NCBI RefSeq assembly: GCF_000420445.1
Contig: NZ_ATUY01000009.1
Span: 25,193 to 89,192, forward strand
DNA: 64,000 bases
Source of the DNA: Actinotignum urinale DSM 15805
Lineage (GTDB): Bacteria > Actinomycetota > Actinomycetes > Actinomycetales > Actinomycetaceae
Direction: 5' to 3'
Both the position numbers and the translations under genes were made by a program. Positions within the stretch are counted from its first letter, which is position 1. Every line of letters starts with the position of its first letter. The notes beneath the pieces were generated by a model that saw only the letters and a list, made by a program, of their open reading frames with translations, was not told the DNA's origin and ran no database searches. This document shows, piece by piece, positions 35,898-45,284 of the stretch.

Positions 35898-37022
35898 GTG
35901 AAAAAATCTCTCCGTTTAACATTCGCCCTACTCCTCAGCCTGTTACTCGTCGTCGCAACAGTAACGGGTTGCTCCTCTGTCCGCGCACGCGATAGGGCAG
36001 GAGGAGGCGGAAAAGGCAGTGGAAAAGTCGGTATTTCTATGCCGTCGAAATCCTTGGAACGCTGGGCACGCGACGGCGACTACCTCAGAAAAGTTCTCAA
36101 AGAGAAAGGCTACACCACCTCCATGCAGTATGCAGACAACAAGGTGGAACAGCAAATCTCCCAGATTCAAAACATGATCAATGAAGGGCCGGAAGTCATT
36201 ATTGTGGCATCCATTGACGGTTCCGCACTCGGCCCGGTACTCAGCCAGGCAAAACAAGCGGGCATCAAAGTTATTGCCTATGACCGTTTGATTCGCGATA
36301 CCGATGCGATCAGCTACTATGTGACCTTCGATAACTACAAGGTTGGGCAGGCACAGGGCCAATATATTGAAAAGGCTCTTGGCCTCAAGGAAGGAAAAGG
36401 CCCGTTCAACTTCGAGCCGTTCTCCGGTTCCCCGGACGATAATAACGCGCGCTACTTCTTCGAAGGCGCATGGGACGTGCTCAAACCCTATATCGATAAG
36501 GGGCAGTTGAAAGTTCCGTCGAACAAGATGCCGAAGTCTGTTAACGGCTGGCAGTCCATTGGTATTCAGGCATGGATGGGGCCGGCCGCCCAGTCCGAAA
36601 TGGAAACACGCCTCAACTCCTTCTATCGCGGAGGCACAAAGGTGAATGCGATTCTCGCTCCGAATGACGCTCTGGCGCTCGGCATTACGCAAGCCTTGAA
36701 AGCCGATGGCTACACGCAAAATGATTGGCCGGTACTCACCGGGCAGGATGCAGATCAGGCAAATGTTACGAATATTATGCAGAGCTTCCAGTCCATGACC
36801 GTCTGGAAAGACACCCGCAAACTCGCCGACCAAGCCGCGAAAATGACAGACCAAATCATTAAGAAGCAAAAAGTGGAAGTTAATGACGAAAAAAGCTACA
36901 ACAACGGTGTTTTCGTCGTACCAACATTCCTTCTTGAACCGGTTGTTATTACGAAAGACAACGCCAAAGAAAAGCTCGTTGACTCCGGCTACTATTCCGC
37001 TGGCGATATCGGAATCAAATAA
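35898..37022 (+). CDS. chvE: monosaccharide ABC transporter binding lipoprotein (ChvE/XylF type)
   Basis: This extracellular sugar-binding lipoprotein delivers pentoses or other monosaccharides to the MmsAB transporter. The 374-residue precursor starts at GTG (AAGGAGG box) with a signal peptide and lipobox VTGC near residues 22-25, so it is anchored to the outer face of the membrane. The periplasmic-binding-protein type 1 fold is shown by VGISMPSKSLERWARDGDYL and GSALGPVLSQAKQAGIKVIA. The C-terminal half has ILAPNDALALGITQALKADG. It is followed by the ATPase gene after 25 bp. Confidence 0.93.
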   Translation: MKKSLRLTFALLLSLLLVVATVTGCSSVRARDRAGGGGKGSGKVGISMPSKSLERWARDGDYLRKVLKEKGYTTSMQYADNKVEQQISQIQNMINEGPEVIIVASIDGSALGPVLSQAKQAGIKVIAYDRLIRDTDAISYYVTFDNYKVGQAQGQYIEKALGLKEGKGPFNFEPFSGSPDDNNARYFFEGAWDVLKPYIDKGQLKVPSNKMPKSVNGWQSIGIQAWMGPAAQSEMETRLNSFYRGGTKVNAILAPNDALALGITQALKADGYTQNDWPVLTGQDADQANVTNIMQSFQSMTVWKDTRKLADQAAKMTDQIIKKQKVEVNDEKSYNNGVFVVPTFLLEPVVITKDNAKEKLVDSGYYSAGDIGIK

Positions 37023-37047
37023 TCCTAGGGATAGTTAGGAGGACAAT

Positions 37048-38598
37048 GTGAACGATACAAACCTGCTTCACATGAAGCATATTGTCAAAGAGTTTACCGG
37101 CGTGCGCGCCCTGGATGACGTGAATCTCCAGATCGCCAAGGGAGAAGTTCACGCCATTTGTGGCGAAAACGGTGCCGGAAAATCAACGCTAATGAAAGTG
37201 CTCTCAGGTGTGTGGCCAAGTGGAACATACGAGGGTGAGATTATTTTCGAAGGCAAAAAATGCGAATTCAAGAATATTAAAGATTCTGAAAAGGTTGGGA
37301 TCGTTATTATTCATCAGGAATTAGCGCTCTCGCCCTTCCTGTCCGTGGCGGAAAATATTTTCCTTGGATCGGAAATTGCGAAGGGTGGCGTGATTGACTG
37401 GCATGAAACACATCGCAGGACGCGTGAGCTTCTGGACGAAGTGGGGCTGGACGTGGATCCACGAACCATTGTTTCTGACCTCGGTGTGGGCAAACAGCAA
37501 CTTGTGGAAATCGCCAAGGCGCTCTCCAAAGACGTGAAACTGCTTATTCTCGACGAACCCACGGCCGCCTTGAACGACGACGATTCCGCGCACCTTCTCG
37601 ATCTGATGCGTAGGCTTCAAGCGCGAGGCGTATCCCAGGTCATTATTTCGCACAAGCTCAACGAAATCTCGGATATTTCTGACCGCGTGACGATTATTCG
37701 CGACGGGCACACAATCGGGACATGGAATATGAAGGGCGAGGACGCGATCAGCCAGCAGGATATTATCCGGCACATGGTTGGCCGAGAACTCTCCAATCTT
37801 TTCCCGGAACACGTTCCGAATAAGGGTGGCGAGGTTCTTCTTGAGGTGAAGGATTGGACGGTTCACCATCCAATCGATAAGGAACGCCAGGTTGTTAAGC
37901 AGGCAAATCTCACGGTTCGCAAGGGTGAAATTGTGGGAATTGCGGGGCTGATGGGTGCCGGGCGAACCGAGCTTGCAATGAGCATGTTTGGCCACAGTTA
38001 CGGGGTCAATATTAGTGGCTCGGTGTATATGCACGGCAAGAAAAAAGACACGTCCACCGTCCGCAAAGCGGTGAAGGCTGGCCTCGCCTACGTTCCCGAG
38101 GATCGCAAAGGCGTGGGGCTCAATCTTATTCAAGACGTCCAAACGAACACGACAGCAGCCGGGCTAGCACGCCTCGTCCGCGCTGGCGTCGTCAATGAAC
38201 ACGAAGAAGTGAAAGTGGTTAACACGTACCGCAAGGATCTTCGTATCAAAACCCGCGATAACAAAACGATCGTGGGAACACTCTCAGGTGGAAATCAACA
38301 AAAGGTTGTGTTGGCGAAGTGGATGTACACCGAACCCGAACTTCTCATACTTGATGAACCCACACGTGGCATTGATGTTGGTGCAAAATACGAAATTTAC
38401 CAGATCATCAATAGCCTGGCAGATTCCGGTAAAGGCGTGCTCGTCATTTCCTCAGAGCTCCCCGAAATTCTCGGTATTTGCGACCGTATCTACACCTTAA
38501 ATGAAGGACGAATGACCGGCTGTTTCGACCGCGCGGACGCAACACAGGAAAGCCTTATGGAATACATGGCCGGCGATGCTAAGAAGGAAGTGGCATGA
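37048..38598 (+). CDS. mmsA: multiple-monosaccharide ABC transporter ATPase
   Basis: The 516-residue double ATPase powers sugar import. The first domain has Walker A GENGAGKST, signature LGVGKQQLVEIAKAL and Walker B LLILDEPTAALN. The second has the degenerate P-loop GLMGAGRTELAMSMFG usual in this family, signature LSGGNQQKVVLAKW and LLILDEPTRGIDVG. The sequence TGVRALDDVNLQIAKGEVHA is typical of the GguA/MmsA branch. The GTG start has an AGGAGG box; the stop overlaps the permease start (ATGA). Confidence 0.94.
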   Translation: MNDTNLLHMKHIVKEFTGVRALDDVNLQIAKGEVHAICGENGAGKSTLMKVLSGVWPSGTYEGEIIFEGKKCEFKNIKDSEKVGIVIIHQELALSPFLSVAENIFLGSEIAKGGVIDWHETHRRTRELLDEVGLDVDPRTIVSDLGVGKQQLVEIAKALSKDVKLLILDEPTAALNDDDSAHLLDLMRRLQARGVSQVIISHKLNEISDISDRVTIIRDGHTIGTWNMKGEDAISQQDIIRHMVGRELSNLFPEHVPNKGGEVLLEVKDWTVHHPIDKERQVVKQANLTVRKGEIVGIAGLMGAGRTELAMSMFGHSYGVNISGSVYMHGKKKDTSTVRKAVKAGLAYVPEDRKGVGLNLIQDVQTNTTAAGLARLVRAGVVNEHEEVKVVNTYRKDLRIKTRDNKTIVGTLSGGNQQKVVLAKWMYTEPELLILDEPTRGIDVGAKYEIYQIINSLADSGKGVLVISSELPEILGICDRIYTLNEGRMTGCFDRADATQESLMEYMAGDAKKEVA

Positions 38599-39824
38599 TG
38601 AACAACGTAAAAGAGAAAGAAACGCCAAAGGTTTCCCCGGGCAAACATCAGGCGAAAGAAAAGGCACAACAGAGTCTTTTCGCGAAGGTTAATCTTCGGC
38701 AGTACGGTATCCTGGCGGCGCTGATTATTATTGTGGCATTCTTCCAGGTTGTCACGAAGGGCCTGCTTTTGGCGCCAAACAATGTTGCGAGCCTTATCCA
38801 GCAAAATGCGTACGTGTTGATCTTGGCAATCGGCATGACGATTGTCATTATTGCGCGACATATCGATTTGTCTGTTGGTTCGGTTGTTGCCTTTGTGGGT
38901 GGTGTTGTTGCAATCTGCATGTCCGATTACAACTTATCGTGGCCGGTTGCGGTTGTTGTGGGTCTTGTTTTGGGAATCATTATTGGTTGCTGGCAGGGCT
39001 TCTGGGTGGCGTATGTGGGAATTCCCGCGTTTATTGTCACCCTGGGTGGAATGTTGATTTTCCGCGGTTTAGCAATCGTTCTCGTAGAAAAAACGATTTC
39101 CGGGCTTCCTGCCGGTTTCGTGAAAATTACGAACGGGAACCTTCCGCATTTCATCGGTTACCTCCACGATTCTGACGCCGTGACCCTCTGGATTGGTGGT
39201 TTGGCGATTGCCGGCTTGCTCTACTCCGGTGTGCGTAAGCGCATGGCTACTTCCCGCGCCGGCCGCGACGTAGAATCCATGGTTTCCTTCGTTATCCGCA
39301 ACGCACTGTTCGCAATCGGTATCGGTGCAGTCACCTTCATCCTGTCTCTGTCCTCCGGTGGAACGCCGATCATCCTCATTATCGTCGGCATTCTCATTAT
39401 GATCTACAGCTTCATTTTGAACCGCACGGTCTTTGGACGTCACGTCTACGCGGTGGGTGGAAATATTGATGCGGCTCGACTTTCCGGCGTGAATACAAAG
39501 AAAACTGACTTCCTCGTATTCGTCAATATGGGACTCCTTTCCGCTCTTGCGGGTATTGTGACGGCTTCTCGCGCAGGTGCTGCTGTTGCAACCGCGGGTA
39601 CGAGCTACGAAATGGACGCAATTGCCGCTGCTTTCATCGGTGGCGTTGCTGTGACGGGTGGTCGCGGGCGACTCTCCGGCGCGGTGATTGGTGCGTTTAT
39701 TATGGGCGTTCTTAATATGGGCCTGTCTATTTTGAATGTCGATAGCGCCTGGCAGCAGTCAATTAAGGGCCTTGTGGTTCTGTTGGCGGTTGGCCTCGAT
39801 GTTCTATCGAACCGTCGCAAGTAG
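38595..39824 (+). CDS. mmsB: multiple-monosaccharide ABC transporter permease
   Basis: The 409-residue permease has about ten hydrophobic helices and family motifs ARHIDLSVGSVVAFVGGV near 94 and AVGGNIDAARLSGVNTKKTD near 285. It also has AIAAAFIGGVAVTGGRGRLS, the EAA-like coupling region. It forms the channel for the neighbouring binding protein and ATPase. The N-terminal 30 residues are a charged cytoplasmic extension. It is translationally coupled to mmsA. Confidence 0.94.
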   Translation: MMNNVKEKETPKVSPGKHQAKEKAQQSLFAKVNLRQYGILAALIIIVAFFQVVTKGLLLAPNNVASLIQQNAYVLILAIGMTIVIIARHIDLSVGSVVAFVGGVVAICMSDYNLSWPVAVVVGLVLGIIIGCWQGFWVAYVGIPAFIVTLGGMLIFRGLAIVLVEKTISGLPAGFVKITNGNLPHFIGYLHDSDAVTLWIGGLAIAGLLYSGVRKRMATSRAGRDVESMVSFVIRNALFAIGIGAVTFILSLSSGGTPIILIIVGILIMIYSFILNRTVFGRHVYAVGGNIDAARLSGVNTKKTDFLVFVNMGLLSALAGIVTASRAGAAVATAGTSYEMDAIAAAFIGGVAVTGGRGRLSGAVIGAFIMGVLNMGLSILNVDSAWQQSIKGLVVLLAVGLDVLSNRRK

Positions 39825-39960
39825 TGGGGAAGTGAGAAGTTTGTGCGGCGTAGGCCTTAAGCGACGTGTATTTAGGGCCGAGGATGAGTGCTTTGCACAG
39901 CTTCTCGAAAAGCCCATTTTCTACAGTATTCCTCATGATGTAGTGTAGGTACGACGACGA

Positions 39961-39989
39961 GGGGGGATTCCCATACGGGAGTCCCCCCT
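39961..39989 (+). terminator. terminator of the sugar ABC operon
   Basis: GGGGGGATTCCC pairs with GGGAGTCCCCCC with one mismatch around a 4-nt loop, 137 bp after the mmsB stop. Confidence 0.7.
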
Positions 39990-40125
39990 TGAGTTGTGTG
40001 AAGAATTGGTACGTGTTGCGGTTTCTTTTCAGGGTTTTTGTTGGGCTTGGCGACGTTTGCAGTATTTTTGATTGGCGTTGTATGTGTATTACAGAGTGTT
40101 GTGGATAAAGCCACGAAAAAGTGAA

Positions 40126-40166
40126 GTCGGCTAGTCCTGGTACGTGTGTTACAGAGACTAGCCGAC
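40126..40166 (-). terminator. terminator of xylB
   Basis: GTCGGCTAGT/ACTAGCCGAC closes a 21-nt loop. Read on the minus strand the stem is followed by TTCACTTTTT, fitting rho-independent termination about 190 bp past the xylB stop. Confidence 0.7.
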
Positions 40167-40354
40167 CGCAACAAGCACGTTATCGTCGTGCAATTCCTTA
40201 CCTATGAGCTTGGGTGCCCTCATAATGGCCGGTTTACGAGCGTGGCAGCAGACAATTCCTTATGTGTTCTTACGTGTGTGGTAGGTTTCAGCAATTTTCG
40301 TATGCATTCTTGCCTATGTGGCAATTCCTTACGTAAGCGGTTTGCGGTAGAGAA

Positions 40355-41773
40355 CTAGGAGTGGAAAAGCTGAGCGGTGATATTCGCGTAGCGTTCCCAG
40401 CTGGGGTTGGGTTCTTGGGGTGTAATGCGTCGAATAATACGTGGCTCCCATTCGCCACCTTCGGATGTTGCGCCGAGAACGCGAGCTGCCTGGCGTGCCG
40501 CGCCTTTGGCTACGTATTCTCCGGGTTGAGGAACCTCAAGCGGGATGTCGAGAATATCCGCCATAATATGTGTGAGTGCCAGAGATTGAGCTGCTCCGCC
40601 AATAAGCAGTGCGCTATCCACCGTAATTCCTGCCTGGCGAATCGTTTCGAGCGCGCCACGCATGAGGCAGGCTAGGCCTTCATATGCGAGGCGAGCAAAA
40701 TTTTCCCGGGTCATGGATGAAGGGGTCATGCCGTGAATACTTGCGTTGGCGTGGGGGAGATTCGGGGTGCGTTCCCCGCCGAAGTAGGGGACAAGAACCA
40801 TTCCGCCCGCTCCCGGCTCAGCCATGCTGGCGAGTTTCCCAAGCTCTTCAAAGCTCACGCCTAAGAGTTCGCAGAAATAATTTTGTATAAGAGATCCGTT
40901 GAGCGTGCATGCCAGCGGGAGCCATTCCCCATTTGCGTCTGAAAAGCCCGTGATTCCCGATTTTGCGTCCTGCACCGGGTGGGGAGAAATCGCAGCAACA
41001 ACACCGGAAGTTCCAATTGACAGCGTTGCTTGCCCATGTTTGAGGTTCAGCCCCAGTGTTGCGCCCGCGTTATCTCCCGCTCCTGGGCCGATAATGGCCG
41101 TTCCCCACTGTTCGCCCAGCACACCAATTTTTTCATAGGGGGCGACGATTTTCGGGAAAATAATGGAGCGCGCTTTATCTTCGGAGATGCGCAGGGCTGC
41201 GGCGATAATGTCGTAACGGTAAGCGTCTGTTTCGCAATCAACGTATCCTGTTCCGGAAGCGTCGCTACGGTCGGTTGCGAGGTCGCGAAGGTCTGTGGAG
41301 GAGGAGATTTTCCAGCTGAGCCAATCGTGAGGGAGGCATACTGCAGCGATTTTGTCGACGTTTTCCGGTTCGTTATCTGCGAGCCACCGTAGTTTTGTGA
41401 CGGTTAGAGATGCGACGGGGACAGAGCCCACGCTCTTCGCCCAAAAATCTTCGCCAAATTCGCTAATGAGTTCGCGTGCGGCTGTGGCGGATTTTGTGTC
41501 ATTCCAGAGCTGTGCAGGGCGAATTACAGCGCCTTGTGCATCGAGGAGGACACAACCGTGTTGCTGGCCTGCAACAGAGATTGCTTCAACGTCGTCAATG
41601 CCACCAATGCTAGTGACGGCTTCTTCGAAAGCCGTGTACCAGGCGTGTGGATGAACTTCGGTTCCTTCCGGGTGTGGGGCGCGTCCTTCGCGCAGTGTTG
41701 CCCCTGTTTCCGTGTCGATTACAAGAATTTTGGTGGACTGAGTTGATGAGTCTACACCAGCTACTATTGCCAT
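40355..41773 (-). CDS. xylB: xylulokinase
   Basis: XylB phosphorylates D-xylulose to feed the pentose phosphate pathway. The 472-residue FGGY-family kinase has the N-terminal phosphate-binding GVDSSTQSTKILVID, AGQQHGCVLLD near 71, and the C-terminal IGGAAQSLALTHIMADIL. The start is the ATG at 41773 (MAIVAGVDSS), with GAGGAG 10 nt upstream; the frame extends to 41797 without support. It is divergent from the ROK regulator gene across a 193-bp operator region. Confidence 0.95.
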   Translation of the reverse strand: MAIVAGVDSSTQSTKILVIDTETGATLREGRAPHPEGTEVHPHAWYTAFEEAVTSIGGIDDVEAISVAGQQHGCVLLDAQGAVIRPAQLWNDTKSATAARELISEFGEDFWAKSVGSVPVASLTVTKLRWLADNEPENVDKIAAVCLPHDWLSWKISSSTDLRDLATDRSDASGTGYVDCETDAYRYDIIAAALRISEDKARSIIFPKIVAPYEKIGVLGEQWGTAIIGPGAGDNAGATLGLNLKHGQATLSIGTSGVVAAISPHPVQDAKSGITGFSDANGEWLPLACTLNGSLIQNYFCELLGVSFEELGKLASMAEPGAGGMVLVPYFGGERTPNLPHANASIHGMTPSSMTRENFARLAYEGLACLMRGALETIRQAGITVDSALLIGGAAQSLALTHIMADILDIPLEVPQPGEYVAKGAARQAARVLGATSEGGEWEPRIIRRITPQEPNPSWERYANITAQLFHS

Positions 41774-41801
41774 ATTAACGATTCTCCTCGGCCGCATTGC
41801 C

Positions 41802-41817
41802 TTTGTTTAGAAACAAA
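41802..41817. promoter_or_regulatory. candidate XylR (ROK) operator upstream of xylB
   Basis: TTTGTTT-AG-AAACAAA is a perfect 7-2-7 palindrome in the xylB leader. It shares its left half with the palindrome upstream of xylA. Confidence 0.6.
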
Positions 41818-41908
41818 ACTAACTGTTTTTTTGCGCAAAGTCAAGGGAAAAAAGCATTTGACATGCGCCACAAACGTTGGTGCAGTTTTCCGATTTCTTT
41901 AAAAAAGA

Positions 41909-41923
41909 TATAATAACTAGTTA
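41909..41923 (+). promoter_or_regulatory. -10 element and palindrome before the ROK gene
   Basis: A perfect TATAAT (41909-41914) overlaps the palindrome TAACTAGTTA (41914-41923), 44 bp before the start codon. The -35 region is weak. The overlap suggests autoregulation. Confidence 0.45.
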
Positions 41924-41966
41924 GCGTCGTAAATCTAACTCCTAGCCACAACGAAGGACTTCATTC

Positions 41967-43169
41967 ATGAAAGCTCGGAAAGATTCCACCTCGATTCGCC
42001 AAGAAAATATCGGCTTGGTTTTGGGAGCTATTCTTCAGGAGCACGAAGGCATTTCCCGCGCAGACATCTCAAAAACAACAGGCCTTACCCGCGCTACCGT
42101 CTCACGGCTCGTTGAAGAACTGCTAGACGCCCAAATACTCGAAGAACTCGCACCCGTTTACCCGCCCACCGGCCGCCCGGCTCTGCCCCTCGTCGTAAAA
42201 AAGGGAAAACAATGCGCCATCGGTGTGGAAATCAACCTGGAATACGTCGCCGTTCAAATCATCGACATTGCGGGAAACACCCTTTTCGAGGACAAGAAAA
42301 CCGTTGATTTGCGCAACTCCGAACCCGAAACGGTCCTTCGCAAACTCTCCGCAACCATCGAAAGTTACCTAACCAACACGGATCTGGACATACTATCCGT
42401 CGTCTTGTGCATCCCGGGCCTCGTTGCGGAAGACGCACAAACCATCCTCACCGCACCCAACCTCGGCTGGCACAACGTCCACCCCATCGCGCACCTTTCC
42501 TTCCCAGGTTTCGAGGAAAACCGGTGCTTTGTTATGAACGAAGCCGACGCGGCCGCCTACGCATTCCTCTACGCCAGGCCCGGAGTCCTTACCGGCATGA
42601 AAAATTTCCTCTACCTTTCTGCGGAAGTCGGTGTAGGTGCGGCTATCGTCGTCAACGGACGTGTATTTACAGGTTCGCGCGGGTGGGCTGGGGAGATCGG
42701 GCATATATGCGTGAACCTCACTGGTCCGCAATGCCGATGCGGTTCGAACGGCTGTTTGGAGCAGTACGTTGGGTTCGACGCCCTCGTATCGCGCGCGCAA
42801 CTCCCGCACGGAACAGATATGGAAACACTGTGCCGAATGTTCGACGATAGGCACGATAGCGTCCGACGAGCTATTGACGAAGGGGCGCTTGCATTGGGGA
42901 GCACAATCGCCAATGTTCTCAATCTTCTTGACCTGGACACAGTTATTTTGGGTGGCAATTTTGCGAAACTGTACAGCCGCATGGAGATTGTGCTCAAATC
43001 CGAAATAGAATACCGCGCATTGGGGCGCAGGTGGGCGAACGTCACACTAGAGACAAGTACCTACGCGCATTACGGGGCAACTCGGGGCGGATGTATGCGT
43101 GCATTAAGCTCAATTCTTGAAAATCCGGCACGTTGGGACGCCAACGGTATTCCTATTTCCTTCCCCTAG
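41967..43169 (+). CDS. ROK-family transcriptional regulator (XylR-like)
   Basis: The 400-residue protein has an N-terminal winged helix (ISRADISKTTGLTRATVSRL near residues 34-53) and a ROK sugar-kinase-like domain. The domain has the zinc motif CRCGSNGCLEQY near 253 and a glycine-rich EVGVGAAIVVNG segment near 217. ROK repressors of this form control xylose genes. Its place beside xylB and the shared palindromes upstream of xylA and xylB support the name XylR, but the ligand is not proven. Confidence 0.88.
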   Translation: MKARKDSTSIRQENIGLVLGAILQEHEGISRADISKTTGLTRATVSRLVEELLDAQILEELAPVYPPTGRPALPLVVKKGKQCAIGVEINLEYVAVQIIDIAGNTLFEDKKTVDLRNSEPETVLRKLSATIESYLTNTDLDILSVVLCIPGLVAEDAQTILTAPNLGWHNVHPIAHLSFPGFEENRCFVMNEADAAAYAFLYARPGVLTGMKNFLYLSAEVGVGAAIVVNGRVFTGSRGWAGEIGHICVNLTGPQCRCGSNGCLEQYVGFDALVSRAQLPHGTDMETLCRMFDDRHDSVRRAIDEGALALGSTIANVLNLLDLDTVILGGNFAKLYSRMEIVLKSEIEYRALGRRWANVTLETSTYAHYGATRGGCMRALSSILENPARWDANGIPISFP

Positions 43170-43434
43170 GCTTTAGACTTTTCCTGTAGCTTTAGAACGT
43201 AGTTCTTACAAGTGTTGTAGTGCTTAATGTGCATTGTTATGGCATGTGGAGCGCTGGGTTGTGAATGGGGTTTCTATCGTGTTCACAGCGGCGAGTTCAT
43301 TCCCTGCTCCCGCATGTGGAGCGGTTCTCGGCATGTGGTGCGTTGCGTTGTAGCGCGAGAGCTCGTTCTTAAGCGCACAATAGAAATGTTTCACGACACA
43401 AAGTTGTGTTGACAAACCAAAGTCAGGTAAGCCG

Positions 43435-45252
43435 ATGAGCTCCCATAACATAGCGTATTCCGTTTCGGGTACGCCCACGAGTGGTTGTATCGTTGCCCTT
43501 CACGGGGTAACCGATAACGGCGCATCGTTAAGCGACATTGCCACCCATTACAATACGTCCTGGAAAGTATTTCTTCTCGATTCTCTCGGGCACGGATTGT
43601 CTTCCCACTTCAACCCCGAAGATTTAACGTCTCCTTTTGAGGCGGTTCTTCAAGCTATGCACCCGCGAATATTGGATTGTGCCCGTAGCGCGCCGAATCG
43701 CAAAATAGTTCTCATGGGGCATTCCATGGGTGGCGCCATTTCAGCATATTTTGCCCGCAATTATCCCGAGCTTGTGGAATGTCTTATTCTTGAAGATCCC
43801 GCACTCCTGACACCCGAACAGGCAAAGCTTTACGCCAGTGTCGCATCCGAATTAGTGAGTCATCTAGAAAAAGTCACATCGAATATTGGCGAAGCCATCG
43901 TGACGCTCATGAAAACCTACAAGACGTGGCCACATTCCGAATACGGACCGTGGGCACAGGGTAAAACCCAGGTGGATCGCGCTTTTGTTGCAACCGGACG
44001 TGTGGGTGTCGTGGGACGTGATGTCCTGGCGCAGTTGCGCGTCCCCACGCTTATTGTGACGGGTGACCAGGCGGACGTGTTGTTCGGCCAAGCCGGATGC
44101 GAAGAAGTTGAAGCCCTCGGCAATCCGTATTTACACACCGCATTAATTCCCGACGCCACACATACAGTTCGCCGCGACCAAAGCGCACAGTTCTATGCTA
44201 TTGTGGACCGTTTTATCGACGAAAACCGCAACGCCACGAACAGCGAACCCTATATCGCATCAGAACTACGAGACGTTATCGCAGCAACACCCGTTCAAAC
44301 CACAGATGATGTCCAGAAAATGCGGGAAGGTGGCGAGGAATTACTCGCCAACGTCACGGCAGCGCCCGGAATCCACGTGGAAACCGTTGATATTGGGCGG
44401 GAATACCCCTGCGAGCTTCGCCTTTTGGCGGAGGAAGGGAAAGATCCGAGCTGCGTCGTCGTATCTATTCACGGAGGCGGATATGTTGCCGGAAAGGCAT
44501 CTTACGACGATCCGTACAACAGTATTTTGACCGGGGTTTTTGGTGGGGCGCTCGTCGCTTCACCCGATTACGGTTTGGCGCCGGAGCATCCCTTCCCAGA
44601 GGGAGCCGAGGATTGCGTTGAGGCAATTCTGTACGTGAAGAAGCGTTTCCCGGATTTGCCGCTCTACGTCTACGGCGATTCCGCGGGGGCGGGGCTAGCG
44701 CGCCAGGCTACCGAAATCTTGGCTCGGCGTGGAATAGAGGTGGGGATTCGACGGCTGATTTTGCTCGAACCCTGCCTGGAAAACACTATGGATACCCTGT
44801 CGTTTAGCACCTTCGCGGACGGCCCGATTTGGACAAAAGAGGCGTCAACACATGCGTGGGAGCACTATCTTTTGGGGGAGCATCATGGTGCGGGTGCGTG
44901 TTGTGGTGGGAACGATGAAGCGGAACGCCACGATACGTGTTGTGGCGATAAAGATTCCGATGCTGAACGCGGTGGCGAGAGGTGTTGTTCAACGGGTGGT
45001 GCCACAATCCCGTATGTTCCCAGCAGGGAAGTCATGGAAAAGATGCCACCAACAATGATTATCGTTAATCCCAATGATCCTTTGCGCGACGAAGGTATGC
45101 GACTAGCTGTCGATTTGGCTGATGCCGGCGTTCCGGTGGAACTTCATATGCTTGCCGGAACATTCCACGGGGCGCTTACGCTTCAGGGGACTCGCACATG
45201 GAGGGCGGTTCGTGCTTTAATTGAAAGTTTTATCGCTGCAGATTTTTCGTAA
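43435..45252 (+). CDS. double alpha/beta hydrolase with cysteine-pair insert
   Basis: One 605-residue frame encodes two different alpha/beta hydrolases. The N-terminal one (1-270) has VALHGVTDNG near 20, nucleophile GHSMGG (Ser97), TGDQAD near 210 and His243. The C-terminal one (280-605) is of the hormone-sensitive lipase/Aes type, with oxyanion HGGG (346-349), nucleophile GDSAG (Ser416), Asp near 548 (NPNDPL) and His578. Between Ser416 and the Asp is an insert (483-520) with three CC pairs at 489-490, 502-503 and 517-518 among His, Asp and Glu residues. The insert looks like a metal-binding or disulfide element. No signal peptide is visible. Substrates are unknown; carbohydrate ester hydrolysis is possible given the xylose genes. 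Confidence 0.88.
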   Translation: MSSHNIAYSVSGTPTSGCIVALHGVTDNGASLSDIATHYNTSWKVFLLDSLGHGLSSHFNPEDLTSPFEAVLQAMHPRILDCARSAPNRKIVLMGHSMGGAISAYFARNYPELVECLILEDPALLTPEQAKLYASVASELVSHLEKVTSNIGEAIVTLMKTYKTWPHSEYGPWAQGKTQVDRAFVATGRVGVVGRDVLAQLRVPTLIVTGDQADVLFGQAGCEEVEALGNPYLHTALIPDATHTVRRDQSAQFYAIVDRFIDENRNATNSEPYIASELRDVIAATPVQTTDDVQKMREGGEELLANVTAAPGIHVETVDIGREYPCELRLLAEEGKDPSCVVVSIHGGGYVAGKASYDDPYNSILTGVFGGALVASPDYGLAPEHPFPEGAEDCVEAILYVKKRFPDLPLYVYGDSAGAGLARQATEILARRGIEVGIRRLILLEPCLENTMDTLSFSTFADGPIWTKEASTHAWEHYLLGEHHGAGACCGGNDEAERHDTCCGDKDSDAERGGERCCSTGGATIPYVPSREVMEKMPPTMIIVNPNDPLRDEGMRLAVDLADAGVPVELHMLAGTFHGALTLQGTRTWRAVRALIESFIAADFS

Positions 45253-45284
45253 TGTCACGCAAAGAGTTTTTTTAGATAAGCGCT

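Larger units (their letters stand above)
39825..40354. other. 530-bp convergent intergenic region with repeats
   Basis: The gap between mmsB and xylB ends holds two terminators (listed separately) and short direct repeats. CAATTCCTTAC-type units occur near 40190, 40250 and 40330, and GTGT(A/G)TTACAGAG occurs twice (near 40085 and 40146). No gene is apparent. Confidence 0.6.

Noticed and set aside
35943..36869. 308-codon open frame opposite the sugar-binding protein
   Set aside because: Antisense of a gene with a signal peptide, lipobox and clear family motifs.
43227..43412. 61-codon cysteine-rich ORF before the double hydrolase
   Set aside because: It has several Cys codons, but no ribosome-binding site and no tandem Cys near the start, unlike the convincing leader at 23169.
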